Assembly: GCF_035917995.1 (NCBI RefSeq)
Contig: NZ_CP109131.1
Location: 1,488,001 to 1,552,000 of the forward strand
Reading direction: 5' to 3'
From: Streptosporangium sp. NBC_01755
Lineage (GTDB): Bacteria; Actinomycetota; Actinomycetes; Streptosporangiales; Streptosporangiaceae
Length of the DNA: 64,000 bases
Within the stretch, counting starts at the first letter, position 1. The number at the start of each line of letters is the position of its first letter. The notes under the pieces were generated by a model that saw only the letters and a list, made by a program, of their open reading frames with translations, was not told the origin of the DNA and made no database searches. A program made the translations under genes and the position numbers. Of the stretch, positions 8,405-16,192 are shown one piece after another.

Positions 8405-9261
8405 CCGCGCACCACCCCGTGATCGCCGGTCTCCGTGGCGGCGAGGATCTCGGCGAGGTGCATGATCCGTACGCCGGTGCGCTGGCGGCTGAGGGTGCCG
8501 CCGATGTGCATCAGGCAGGAGTTGTCGGCGGCGCACAGCACCTCGGCGCCGGTGGTCGCGACATTGTGCACCTTGTCCGCGCACATGGCGGCGGAGATCG
8601 CCGGGTTCTTCACCGCGAAGGTGCCGCCGAAGCCGCAGCACTCGTCCGCTCCGGGGAGCGGGACCAGCTCCAGGCCCCTGACCTGCTCAAGCAGTCGGGT
8701 GGGCCGATCCCCCAGGCGGAGGGCGCGCAGCGAGTGGCAGGTCGGGTGATAGGTCACCCGGTGCGGGAAGTAGGCGCCGACATCGGTGACGCCGAGGACG
8801 TCGACGAGGAACTCCGAGAGTTCGTGGACCTTCGGCACCGTGGCCGCCACCTCCTCGGCGAAGGAACCCGGCCGGGGCCGCTCCCTCGCTCCGGGAGCCG
8901 CGGTCTCCTCGGCGGAGGGGGGGAGGGTGCCGGTGATCAGATCCGCAGGGGCCCCGGCGGTGATCGAGGCGGGTACGGCCGGGGTGCGGGCGAGGCGCGG
9001 GTACTGCTCGCGGACCATCGCGGCGCACGACCCCGACGGCGCGACGACCGCGTCGTACTCGGCGAAGACGTCCACGAAGTGCCGCGCGAGCCGCCTGCCC
9101 TCCTCGGGGTATCCCGTATTGACGTGCATCTGGCCACAGCAGGTCTGCGCCCGCGGGAAGTCGACGTCACATCCGAGACGGCGCAGCAGCGTGACGACCG
9201 CCCGCCCGGTACCGGGGAAGAGCGTGTCGTTCACGCAGGTGATGAACAGGGCGACGCGCAC
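8401..9261 (-). CDS. lutA: Lactate utilization protein A, Cys-rich (CCG domain) subunit
   Basis: First gene of the lut operon. The 286 residues carry the two Cys-rich CCG domains of the LutA/YkgE/heterodisulfide-reductase family: AQTCCGQMHVNTGYPEEG in the first half, YHPTCHSLR and ADECCGFGGTF in the second. An unusually long linker of about 35 residues (near residues 95-130, Pro/Ala/Glu-rich) separates the halves. The start at 9261 lies 20 bases from a pair of operator palindromes shared with the divergent regulator, so lactate-responsive repression is likely. Confidence 0.94.
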   Translation of the reverse strand: MRVALFITCVNDTLFPGTGRAVVTLLRRLGCDVDFPRAQTCCGQMHVNTGYPEEGRRLARHFVDVFAEYDAVVAPSGSCAAMVREQYPRLARTPAVPASITAGAPADLITGTLPPSAEETAAPGARERPRPGSFAEEVAATVPKVHELSEFLVDVLGVTDVGAYFPHRVTYHPTCHSLRALRLGDRPTRLLEQVRGLELVPLPGADECCGFGGTFAVKNPAISAAMCADKVHNVATTGAEVLCAADNSCLMHIGGTLSRQRTGVRIMHLAEILAATETGDHGVVRG

Positions 9262-9280
9262 GGCACTCCTTTACACTCAA

Positions 9281-9309
9281 TGGTATGACCACAGTATGGT
9301 CTGACCATA
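9281..9309. promoter_or_regulatory. Double FadR-family operator in the lutA-lutR divergent promoter
   Basis: Two near-identical palindromes of the form TGGTnnnACCA lie 16 bases apart, centre to centre: TGGTATGACCA at 9281-9291 and TATGGTCTGACCATA at 9295-9309. TGGTnnnACCA is the typical FadR-subfamily GntR operator shape. The pair sits between lutA (start 9261, minus) and the regulator (start 9336, plus), so it probably mediates both repression of lutABC and autoregulation. Confidence 0.8.
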
Positions 9310-9335
9310 TTCCCCCACAAGAGGAGGAGGCTCTC

Positions 9336-10088
9336 TTGAGCGGTTGGCAGCCGGTCCGGCGCACCCGGGCGTTCGAGGACGTGATCGCCCAGATCGAGCG
9401 GCGCATCGCGGACGACGGGCTCACGGTCGGCGACCGCCTGCCCGGCGAGCGGCAACTCGCCGAGCAGCTGCGGGTGAGCCGGTCGTCCGTACGCGAGGCG
9501 ATGCGGGTACTGGAGACGCTGGGCGTGGTGTCCTCGCAGGTCGGGCGGGGCCCGGACGCGGGAGCCTTCCTCATTTCCAGGCCCGCGGACGCCCTGAGCG
9601 ACCTGCTCAGACTCCACCTCGGGCTCTCGAACCTGTCGCTGGAGGAAATCCTCGACGCCCGGCTGATGATCGAGCAGTGGTCCGCCTCGCACGCCGCCGC
9701 CCGAGGGGCCGACCTGTCGGGGCTGATCGGCGCGCTGGAGCGGATGGACGCCGCGACGACCGCCGAGGAGTTCGTCGAGCACGACACGGCCTTCCACCTG
9801 GCCATCGCCGAGGCGTCGGGCAACAGGCTGACCACCGCGATGATGCTCTCCCTGCGTGACTCGCTCCGCCGCTACTCGATCGAGGCGGTCGAGCGCCTCG
9901 GCGACACGGCGGGACTCATGGCCGATCACCGCGAGATCCACCGGGCCGTCGCCGCCGGGGACGCGGCGGGGGCATCGGCCGCCGTCGAGGCCCATCTGCG
10001 ACGGGCCTACCCCGGCATCTCACGGTCCCCACGGACCGAGGAAGAGGGGCCTGACGGGCAGCACGGGCGGCTTGGCCGAGTCGGCTGA
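9336..10088 (+). CDS. GntR-family (FadR subfamily) regulator of lactate utilization
   Basis: The 250-residue protein has a winged-helix N-terminus (LPGERQLAEQLRVSRSSVREAMRVLE) followed by an all-helical FCD ligand domain (DARLMIEQWSASHAA, HDTAFHLAIAEASGN). It is divergent to lutABC, and known LldR/LutR regulators of this subfamily sense lactate. I choose the TTG at 9336 because GAGGAGGAGG precedes it at the correct distance; the upstream ATG at 9285 lies within the operator and would be a poor start. The last 22 residues overlap the 3' end of the convergent sulfatase gene by 69 bases. Confidence 0.88.
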   Translation: MSGWQPVRRTRAFEDVIAQIERRIADDGLTVGDRLPGERQLAEQLRVSRSSVREAMRVLETLGVVSSQVGRGPDAGAFLISRPADALSDLLRLHLGLSNLSLEEILDARLMIEQWSASHAAARGADLSGLIGALERMDAATTAEEFVEHDTAFHLAIAEASGNRLTTAMMLSLRDSLRRYSIEAVERLGDTAGLMADHREIHRAVAAGDAAGASAAVEAHLRRAYPGISRSPRTEEEGPDGQHGRLGRVG

Positions 10089-11510
10089 CCTGCAGGTGGC
10101 GCCCGAGCAGGAGACCAGCGCGTCGAGCTGCTGGTTGAACTGGGCGATCACGGAGAGCGGGGTCTCGGCGGCGAGGTTTCTGAGCTGGTAGGGATCCGCG
10201 GCGAGATCGTAGAGCTGATACTCGCCGGTGGAGTAGCGGACGAAGGTGTGCCAGGCGGTCCGCATGCCCTGGTAGGCCGGGACCGGAGTCTGACGGGCCG
10301 AACCCGGGTCGGTCGGGCGGTAGAACTCCAGCAGCACGTTCTGGCGCCATGAGGGCGGCGTACGGCCCCGCAGGAGCGGCAGCAGGGAGCGGCCTTCGAC
10401 GAAGTCGGGGAGCGTGGCACCGGCCAGCTGGGCGAACGTCGGGGCCAGATCCACCGTGGAGGCCATGTCGCCGATGACGCCGCCCGCCGGCACACCGGGG
10501 CCGCGGACCAGGAGCGGCACCCTGATCGACTCGTCGAAGGGGGCGGTCTTGCCCTGGGCGAGCCGGTGCTGGCCCTGGTGGAACCCGTTATCGGAGGCGA
10601 AAAAGATATACGTTTCCTCCAGCTTGCCGGAGACCCTGAGGGATTCGACCAGGGCGCCCACCATGTCGTCCACGCCGAGCATCGCCCGGAGCCGGTCGCG
10701 GTAGTGCCGGTCGATCTTCTGGACCTTCCTGGCGTCGAACTGCGGGAGCGACCTGAGCCAGAGTGGCTCGGCACTGACATCCGGCTGGTTGAAGGACGGG
10801 GTGCGCGGGGCCGTCGCTCCGGCGAAGGCGGCCTCGTGCCGGGGGGCGTAGTTGGCCGGGTTGTGCGGGGCGATCGGGGCGAGGTAGAGGAAGAACGGGT
10901 CGTCGCCCGGCTGGGAGACGAACGCCCCCGCCTTCGCGCTGAGCACGTCGGCCAGGTAGTCCTCCGGTGCGAAGCCGTAGGCCCGCAGCGCGCCGTTCTC
11001 GTTGAGCGTGTAGCCGTACTCCTCGTAGAGCCTGCGCACCGGCACGTCCCACTCGTCCCAGCCGGGTGGCACGTAGGTGGCGGCGGTGGCGCCACCGGGG
11101 TAGTGGTTGAGGTACTTGCCCATCAGGCCGGTGCGGTATCCGGCCGCCTTCATCCACGTCCCGAGCGTGGAACGTTCCAGGCCGGTCGTGTAGTACTTGG
11201 TGAAGCCGCCCTCGGGGGCGGTGTTGGTCAGCACGCCGTGGCTGTGCACGTACTGGGAACGCATGATCGACGCGCGCGACGGGCAGCACCAGGAGTTCGG
11301 CACGAAGAACCTGTCGAAGCTGGTGCCGCCCCGGGCAAGGAGGTTTGAGATGTTGGGAAATTTCTGGAGATCCCCCGCATCCAGGTCGTCAACGAGGACC
11401 AGCACGATGTTGGGCCGCCCCGCCGCGTGCGCCACGGCCGGGATCGCTCCCGCGGCGGCGAGGGCAAGGAGGAAGATCAGGGAGAGGAGCTTGCGAGCTG
11501 CATAGAGCAC
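10020..11510 (-). CDS. Secreted sulfatase (formylglycine type)
   Basis: A 496-residue exported hydrolase of sulfate esters. A signal peptide occupies about residues 1-30 (hydrophobic LIFLLALAAAGAIPAVAHA). Metal-binding DD lies at residues 41-42 (LVLVDDLD). The catalytic Cys to be converted to formylglycine is in CCPSR at residues 75-79, and FFASDNGFHQGQHRL supplies further metal and sulfate ligands. The sequence appears complete. Its natural substrate cannot be deduced from context; it stands alone between the lactate regulator and an LLM oxidoreductase. Confidence 0.92.
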   Translation of the reverse strand: MLYAARKLLSLIFLLALAAAGAIPAVAHAAGRPNIVLVLVDDLDAGDLQKFPNISNLLARGGTSFDRFFVPNSWCCPSRASIMRSQYVHSHGVLTNTAPEGGFTKYYTTGLERSTLGTWMKAAGYRTGLMGKYLNHYPGGATAATYVPPGWDEWDVPVRRLYEEYGYTLNENGALRAYGFAPEDYLADVLSAKAGAFVSQPGDDPFFLYLAPIAPHNPANYAPRHEAAFAGATAPRTPSFNQPDVSAEPLWLRSLPQFDARKVQKIDRHYRDRLRAMLGVDDMVGALVESLRVSGKLEETYIFFASDNGFHQGQHRLAQGKTAPFDESIRVPLLVRGPGVPAGGVIGDMASTVDLAPTFAQLAGATLPDFVEGRSLLPLLRGRTPPSWRQNVLLEFYRPTDPGSARQTPVPAYQGMRTAWHTFVRYSTGEYQLYDLAADPYQLRNLAAETPLSVIAQFNQQLDALVSCSGATCRSADSAKPPVLPVRPLFLGPWGP

Positions 11511-11566
11511 AGATTGACGCTTCCCGGGAGACCGAATTTCGACACCTCACACTCGACCGACCAATA

Positions 11567-11580
11567 TAGAACGTGTTCTA
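11567..11580. promoter_or_regulatory. Perfect 14-bp palindrome resembling a KstR box
   Basis: TAGAACGTGTTCTA is a perfect inverted repeat that matches the published KstR form TnnAACnnGTTnnA for the TetR-type regulator of sterol catabolism. It lies 40 bases upstream of the oxidoreductase start at 11620 and 57 bases from the sulfatase start, so it could control either. No sterol-degradation gene is present in the window. Confidence 0.6.
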
Positions 11581-11619
11581 ATCACGGGGCGTGTCCGGCC
11601 AGCGTTGCGAGGAGACCCG

Positions 11620-12342
11620 GTGAGTACCGACCTGAAGCTCGGCCTGAACCTCGGCTACTGGCAGCGCGGCGCCGACGACGCCACCGAACTCGTCCAGGCC
11701 GCGGAACGGCTGGGGTACGAGTCCGTCTGGACCACGGAAGCCTACGGTAGCGACGCCTTCACCCCTCTGGCCTGGTACGGCGCGCGGACGTCCCGCATCA
11801 AACTGGGCACATCCGTGGTGCAGATCTCCGCCAGGACCCCGGCGGCGACCGCGATGACCGCGATGACCCTCGATCACCTCACCGGCGGACGGCTGCCGCT
11901 CTTCGTGTTCCCCGAGAAGATGGAGCGGATGTACGGCCCCTCGCTCGCCGGCGCCGGGCCTGACTTCGACATCGCCGCCATGGTCATGACACTGATCACC
12001 GACGACGTCAGGCCGGCGCTGGACGGGGTGAAGATGATGCTGACCCTCTACATCGGCGGCATGGGCGCCAAGAGCCGTGACTTCCACGCCGACATCATCG
12101 GCAGGATGGGCTACGCCGAGGCCGCCGAGGAGATCCAGGCGCTCTATCCGGCCGGGCGCAGGGACGAGGCGTTCAACGCGATCCCCGACGAGCTGGCCGA
12201 CGGCATCTCCCTGGTCGGCCCGGTGGGCCGCATCCGCGAACGCCTGGAGCCGTGGCGCAGGAGCCCGGTGAGCAACCTTCTGGTGATGGGCCCCCGCGAC
12301 GAGACCTCCCTGCGGACGATCCGGGACCTGGTCCTGGGCTGA
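11620..12342 (+). CDS. LLM-class (F420-dependent type) oxidoreductase with an internal in-frame deletion
   Basis: The N-terminus (LGLNLGYWQRGADDATELVQ, GYESVWTTEAYG) and C-terminus (LYIGGMGAKSRDFHADI, DGISLVGPVGRIRERL) are those of luciferase-like monooxygenases that use reduced F420. Family members are about 330-350 residues; this one is 240. The missing part is the centre: LDHLTGGR runs directly into LPLFVFPEKMERMYGPSLAG, skipping roughly 90 residues that normally carry the FxxGxG strand and part of the barrel. The GTG at 11620 follows GAGGAG at a good distance. The frame is intact, but the TIM barrel should be broken, so the product may be inactive. Confidence 0.8.
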   Translation: MSTDLKLGLNLGYWQRGADDATELVQAAERLGYESVWTTEAYGSDAFTPLAWYGARTSRIKLGTSVVQISARTPAATAMTAMTLDHLTGGRLPLFVFPEKMERMYGPSLAGAGPDFDIAAMVMTLITDDVRPALDGVKMMLTLYIGGMGAKSRDFHADIIGRMGYAEAAEEIQALYPAGRRDEAFNAIPDELADGISLVGPVGRIRERLEPWRRSPVSNLLVMGPRDETSLRTIRDLVLG

Positions 12343-12386
12343 TCCACCCGCCCCCGCTGGAGTGGCGTGCCCGACGGACCCGACGG

Positions 12387-12419
12387 GCGCCCCGCCGCCC
12401 CCTCCTGGGCGGCGGGGCG
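12387..12419. terminator. Bidirectional hairpin terminator
   Basis: A 12-13 bp G/C stem (CGCCCCGCCGCC paired with GGCGGCGGGGCG) lies between two convergent genes, the LLM oxidoreductase and the sigma-factor partner gene. There is no long T-tract, as is common in actinomycetes. Confidence 0.7.
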
Positions 12420-12424
12420 AAAGA

Positions 12425-13543
12425 TCACTTCCTGATGCCGAGTTCCCCGACCCAGCCGGAGCTCTCGTAGGCGACCTTGAAGCCCTTACGGGCGGGGATG
12501 AACACGGAGTTGGCAGTGCCCGCTCGGGGCTTCTCGTCCGGACCGTCGTAGCGGAAGGCCAGCAGGCGCGCGCCCGACTCGTCGATGACCAGGGTGCGGT
12601 GGCCGTTGGCCGTGGTGACCGCGGTGCCCGTGCGGCCGATCGGGTCGAGGACGCCCCGCTTCAGGACGAGTCCCGGCTGGGCGGCCAGGATGCGCAGCAT
12701 CGAGGCGCGCGTGGCCGCGCTCGTCGGCATGGACAGCAGGTGGCGCGCCCCTTCGAAGGCGAAGTCCGCGAACGGTCCCTCGCGGTGCGCCGAACGGAGC
12801 CAGCGCTCAAGCCCCTCGACGTCGCCGGGCAGCTTCTGCTCCTCCCCCAGGTTCAGCGTCTTGGCGCCGATCCCGATTCCCAGGACCATGGAGAAGTCCT
12901 CGGTCTTCGGGCCGGGCCACAGGGACGGGGATCCCTTGGCCTTCCACGCCGCCTCATCGGATGCGGTCTCGAAGGTGACCTGGACGTCCTGGTTGGACGA
13001 GCTGCGCCCACTCCGGCCGTCGTGCCAGAACTCGTCGGTGTGGGCGACGACCGCACCGGACCCGACCGGCTCGAAGGTCCGGGTGCGCTCGAACCAGTAC
13101 CGGCCCTTCGGGGCGGCCTCACGCGCCGCCGTCTCCGCACCGGCCAGCAGGAACGACCGGGCGTCGAGCGTGACCACCGGTGTGCCGGGCGTCGCGGCGG
13201 GAGATCCGGTGGAGGTCCGGTCCGGGTAGACGAGCTCGGCGGTCCGGCCGCCTCCCGGTCCCCGCAACCCGATCGTCCCCGTCACGACGGCCGGCACCGT
13301 CACGACGGCCGGCACCGTCACGGCCGCGGCCAGCCCGACGAGAGCGCCGACCAGTGCGACCCTCGGCGTGAGACGGAACCCCGGACGGAACCCCGGACGG
13401 AACAGGTGGCGGGACGTGGTGCGGGACCGAGGCCCGGCCTCCGCGAAGGCGCGGGCGAGGTCGGCCTCACGGCGGCGCCGGTGGGCGTCCTCGGTGAGGG
13501 CGTCCGGGCGTAGCGCGCGGACGCGCTCGTCAACGTCGTTCAT
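12425..13543 (-). CDS. CU044_5270-family membrane protein, putative sigma-factor partner
   Basis: A 372-residue protein with a charged N-terminal segment of about 60 residues, one predicted membrane segment (about residues 60-85, VALVGALVGLAAAVTVPAVV), and a large C-terminal extracytoplasmic region containing RYWFERTRTFEPVG and VIDESGARLLAFRY. This architecture is the CU044_5270 family, usually encoded directly after an ECF sigma gene, as here, where the start overlaps the sigma stop by 14 bases. It may act as an anti-sigma or sensor component, but no zinc-binding anti-sigma motif is visible, so the role is inferred from context only. Confidence 0.75.
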   Translation of the reverse strand: MNDVDERVRALRPDALTEDAHRRRREADLARAFAEAGPRSRTTSRHLFRPGFRPGFRLTPRVALVGALVGLAAAVTVPAVVTVPAVVTGTIGLRGPGGGRTAELVYPDRTSTGSPAATPGTPVVTLDARSFLLAGAETAAREAAPKGRYWFERTRTFEPVGSGAVVAHTDEFWHDGRSGRSSSNQDVQVTFETASDEAAWKAKGSPSLWPGPKTEDFSMVLGIGIGAKTLNLGEEQKLPGDVEGLERWLRSAHREGPFADFAFEGARHLLSMPTSAATRASMLRILAAQPGLVLKRGVLDPIGRTGTAVTTANGHRTLVIDESGARLLAFRYDGPDEKPRAGTANSVFIPARKGFKVAYESSGWVGELGIRK

Positions 13544-14192
13544 CGGATACCTCCAGTTCGGGGACCCCGGGCCGGGAACCCGGGGTGGGACGCGGCGCGG
13601 TGCCGCACGGGGTCGGTGAGGTGAGGTCGAGCGCCTGGGACAGGCGGCGGCGTGCGCGGTACAGGCGGACCGTGAAGGCGCGGGCCGAGCATCCGGCGAG
13701 CCTGGCGGCATCGGCCGGGGCGAGGCCGTACCAGCTGGCCAGGACCACGGCCTCGACGTCCTGCTCGGACAGACCGGCGAGCGCCGCCAGCGCGGCCTCG
13801 CGCTCGGCGATCTGCTCGGCCACATCGCCCGCCGGGGCCAGTTCGGCCAGCCGGTCGGCCAGTGCCCGCTTCCGCAGCCCGGAACGCCGCTGCGCGCGCA
13901 GCAGGTTACGGGCGATGCCGAGCAACCACGGCAGCGGAGACTCGGGCAGGCGTTCCAGCTGCCGCCAGGCGATCAGGAACGTCTCGCTCGCGATGTCCTC
14001 GGCCGCCTGTCTCTCGGCACGCAGCAGCGCGTAGCCGAGCACGCTGCGATAGTGCCGGTCGTACAACGCGGTGAATCGCGCTTCTGGATCATCCACACCC
14101 AGTAGTGCCTTTCCCCGGCCCCCGATCACCGGCAGGGAGAAAAAACCATCCGACGCGTTCCCCCGACCCGTTCCCTTGACGCGTTCCCCCAT
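13530..14192 (-). CDS. RNA polymerase ECF-type sigma factor
   Basis: The 220-residue protein carries sigma region 2 (FTALYDRHYRSVLGYALLRA, AEDIASETFLIAWRQLERLP) and region 4 (LSEQDVEAVVLASWYGLAPADAARL). It should direct transcription of a small stress or envelope regulon, possibly including itself and the overlapping membrane partner. The ATG at 14192 is the likeliest start; the frame remains open to 14405 into the promoter of the divergent response regulator. A C-terminal tail of about 30 Pro/Arg-rich residues is probably disordered. Confidence 0.85.
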   Translation of the reverse strand: MGERVKGTGRGNASDGFFSLPVIGGRGKALLGVDDPEARFTALYDRHYRSVLGYALLRAERQAAEDIASETFLIAWRQLERLPESPLPWLLGIARNLLRAQRRSGLRKRALADRLAELAPAGDVAEQIAEREAALAALAGLSEQDVEAVVLASWYGLAPADAARLAGCSARAFTVRLYRARRRLSQALDLTSPTPCGTAPRPTPGSRPGVPELEVSDERR

Positions 14193-14330
14193 GGTGCTCA
14201 CGCGGGCTCGTCCACGGACCGTCCCCTTCACCTGGCGCCCTGTTCTGAGATCCGGACCCGTCCGCCACCGGCTGGTTTTGTCAGTGAATGCCCGACCGTG
14301 ACCCGGCGCCGAGCTGGCAGAATCCATCGG

Positions 14331-14981
14331 GTGACGATTCGGGTGCTCATCGCTGACGACCAGGAACTGGTGCGGACCGGGTTCCAGATGATTCTGGACG
14401 CCCAACAGGACATGGAGGTCCTGGCGACGGCCGCCAACGGGGCCGAGGCCGTCGAGCTGGCGCGGAGACTACGGCCCGACGTCTGCCTGCTGGACATCCG
14501 GATGCCCAGGCTGGACGGCCTGGAGGCCACCCGCATCCTGGCGGGACCGGGGGTGCCCAACCCGATGAGGGTGGTCATCGTCACGACCTTCGACCTGGAC
14601 GAGTACGTCTACGGAGCGCTGCGCGCCGGAGCGACCGGTTTCCTGCTCAAGGACAGCGGACCGACCCTGCTCATCGAGGCGATCCGGGCCGCGGCGGCAG
14701 GGGACGCGCTGGTGTCGCCCTCGGTGACCGTGCGCCTGCTCGAACACCTGGCCCACCCGCGGGCCGCCGCCCTCCGGTCGCCCCGCGAGCCCCTCACCGA
14801 GCGCGAGCTGGACGTCGTACGCCTGGTGGCCAGGGGGCGGACCAACCAGGAGGTCGCCGCCGAGCTGTTCGTCTCGCTGTCGACGGTGAAGACGCACCTG
14901 GGGAGCATCCAGACGAAGCTCGGTGTCAGGAACCGGGTGGAGATCGCCGCGTGGGCGTGGGAGTCGGGCATCGTGAGCTGA
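14331..14981 (+). CDS. NarL/LuxR-type two-component response regulator (orphan)
   Basis: The 216 residues comprise a receiver domain with acidic pair DD at residues 9-10, phospho-acceptor Asp55 (CLLDIRMPRLDG) and Lys in LLKDSG, followed by a LuxR helix-turn-helix (LTERELDVVRLVARGRTNQEVAAEL, LSTVKTHLGSI). The GTG at 14331 gives a start directly before strand 1. No histidine kinase is adjacent, so its partner must be elsewhere. It is divergent from the sigma factor, separated by about 140 bases. Confidence 0.9.
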   Translation: MTIRVLIADDQELVRTGFQMILDAQQDMEVLATAANGAEAVELARRLRPDVCLLDIRMPRLDGLEATRILAGPGVPNPMRVVIVTTFDLDEYVYGALRAGATGFLLKDSGPTLLIEAIRAAAAGDALVSPSVTVRLLEHLAHPRAAALRSPREPLTERELDVVRLVARGRTNQEVAAELFVSLSTVKTHLGSIQTKLGVRNRVEIAAWAWESGIVS

Positions 14982-15061
14982 GTGAGCCGAGTTGGCCAGG
15001 GGGACAGGGCGAGCCGAGTGGACAGAGTGGGCTGAGTGAGCCGAGTTGGCCAGGGGGACAG
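14977..15061 (+). repeat. Two direct repeats downstream of the response regulator
   Basis: A segment of about 30 bases containing GAGCCGAGTTGGCCAGGGGG occurs at 14977-15007 and 15031-15061, with a third partial copy (GGGCCGAGTTGG) following. It lies between the response-regulator stop and the DUF4328 gene. No function is evident. Confidence 0.55.
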
Positions 15062-15145
15062 AGTGGGCCGAGTTGGCTGATTAGCGAAAGAGCTGACGGG
15101 ATAGAAAAAGGGCAGGTCCTCAGCGCATGGCGGGGGGAGATATAC

Positions 15146-16150
15146 ATGCGCTCTATCCCATCTCTACAGAAAAGGTCGGCTTCGGCCGTCTACTTCACCC
15201 TCACCACACTGGTGATCGCGACCGCCGCCCTGGCGGTGTTCGAACAGGCCCGTGGCCGGCGCCTCGTCCTGGAGATCTCGAAACTCGGCGGCGACCCCCA
15301 CGCCCCCGGCGCCGACGCGGTCTTCGGCGCGGTGACGGTCTTCGCCATCCTGATCATGTTCTTCGTCGCGGCCGCGATCGCCGCCGTCGTCGCGTACCTG
15401 AACTGGCTGCTTCGCGCCCGGCAGTACGCCGACCGACCCACGGTGGTCCCCGTCCTGGCGAGCTGGTTCGTGCCGGTGGTCAACCTCGTCGCGCCCGCCG
15501 TGCTGGTCGACCGGCTGTGGCGGGCCTCCCGCCCACCGGCCGACCGCCGCCCGCGTTGGAGAGTGCTGCTCGCCGCCTGGTGGCTGAGCTGGCTGGCCGC
15601 GCTCACGCTGGTGCTGGTGCGGCTCTGGCCGGGCGCGTCCCAGGCGAGCACGGGCCTGACCGATTTCGGCCTGACCGAGCTGACCGCCGTCGCGATCGCC
15701 GCACTACTGTGCGCGGCGACGGTCCGGCAGATCACCAGGTTCCAGAGCGCGGGCGCCAGGCACCGGCGCCGGATTCCGGTGAATCGTCCGGAGCGTGCCG
15801 GAGGTCGAGGCGGGGCGTGGCCCTGGGGCATGGCCGAGACCTGGAACTGGAAGTCAGTCCCACGCCCTGATCAGCAGCCAGCCCTCGCCCGCGGTGTCGA
15901 ACCGGAGCTCGTAGGTGCCGACCTGACCGCCGGTGGCGGCCTCGGTCCGCCAGAACCGGCGCTCGCCCGGATCGCTGTCGGAGACCTTCCACCACTCTCG
16001 CGCGACAACCCAGTGATCGAGGACCCGGTGGACCGTGTAGAGGCGGTCGCGCCAGACGAACTGGACGGGGTGTCCATCGCGGGTCCACACCTCGACAGGA
16101 TCACCATAGAGTCGGTTCAAGACGCCTCTTCTCCCCGGGGCTTCGGATGA
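15146..16150 (+). CDS. DUF4328-type multi-pass membrane protein
   Basis: The ATG at 15146 follows GGGGGAG at about seven bases. Four to five hydrophobic segments are visible, including VYFTLTTLVIATAALAVF, VTVFAILIMFFVAAAIAAVV and LTAVAIAALLCAATVRQI, with WLLRARQYADR and VLASWFVPVVNLVAPAVLVDRLWRA between them, the DUF4328 signature. Function is unknown. The frame reaches 334 residues, but the last 100 or so overlap the antisense DUF6504 gene and look non-homologous, so the true C-terminus may be extended by loss of an earlier stop. Confidence 0.72.
   Translation: MRSIPSLQKRSASAVYFTLTTLVIATAALAVFEQARGRRLVLEISKLGGDPHAPGADAVFGAVTVFAILIMFFVAAAIAAVVAYLNWLLRARQYADRPTVVPVLASWFVPVVNLVAPAVLVDRLWRASRPPADRRPRWRVLLAAWWLSWLAALTLVLVRLWPGASQASTGLTDFGLTELTAVAIAALLCAATVRQITRFQSAGARHRRRIPVNRPERAGGRGGAWPWGMAETWNWKSVPRPDQQPALARGVEPELVGADLTAGGGLGPPEPALARIAVGDLPPLSRDNPVIEDPVDRVEAVAPDELDGVSIAGPHLDRITIESVQDASSPRGFG
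15854..16120 (-). CDS. DUF6504-family small protein
   Basis: A short protein with RLYGDPVEVWTRDG, RDRLYTVHRVLDHWVV and a C-terminal TYELRFDTAGEGWLLIRAWD, matching the DUF6504 family of small uncharacterised actinobacterial proteins. A TTG at 16120 starts exactly where the family begins; an ATG at 16186 would add 22 unrelated residues. The gene is fully antisense to the 3' end of the DUF4328 frame. Confidence 0.72.
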   Translation of the reverse strand: MNRLYGDPVEVWTRDGHPVQFVWRDRLYTVHRVLDHWVVAREWWKVSDSDPGERRFWRTEAATGGQVGTYELRFDTAGEGWLLIRAWD

Positions 16151-16192
16151 GTGCCCGGGGGAAGACGGGCCCGCTATATCGAACATACGTTC

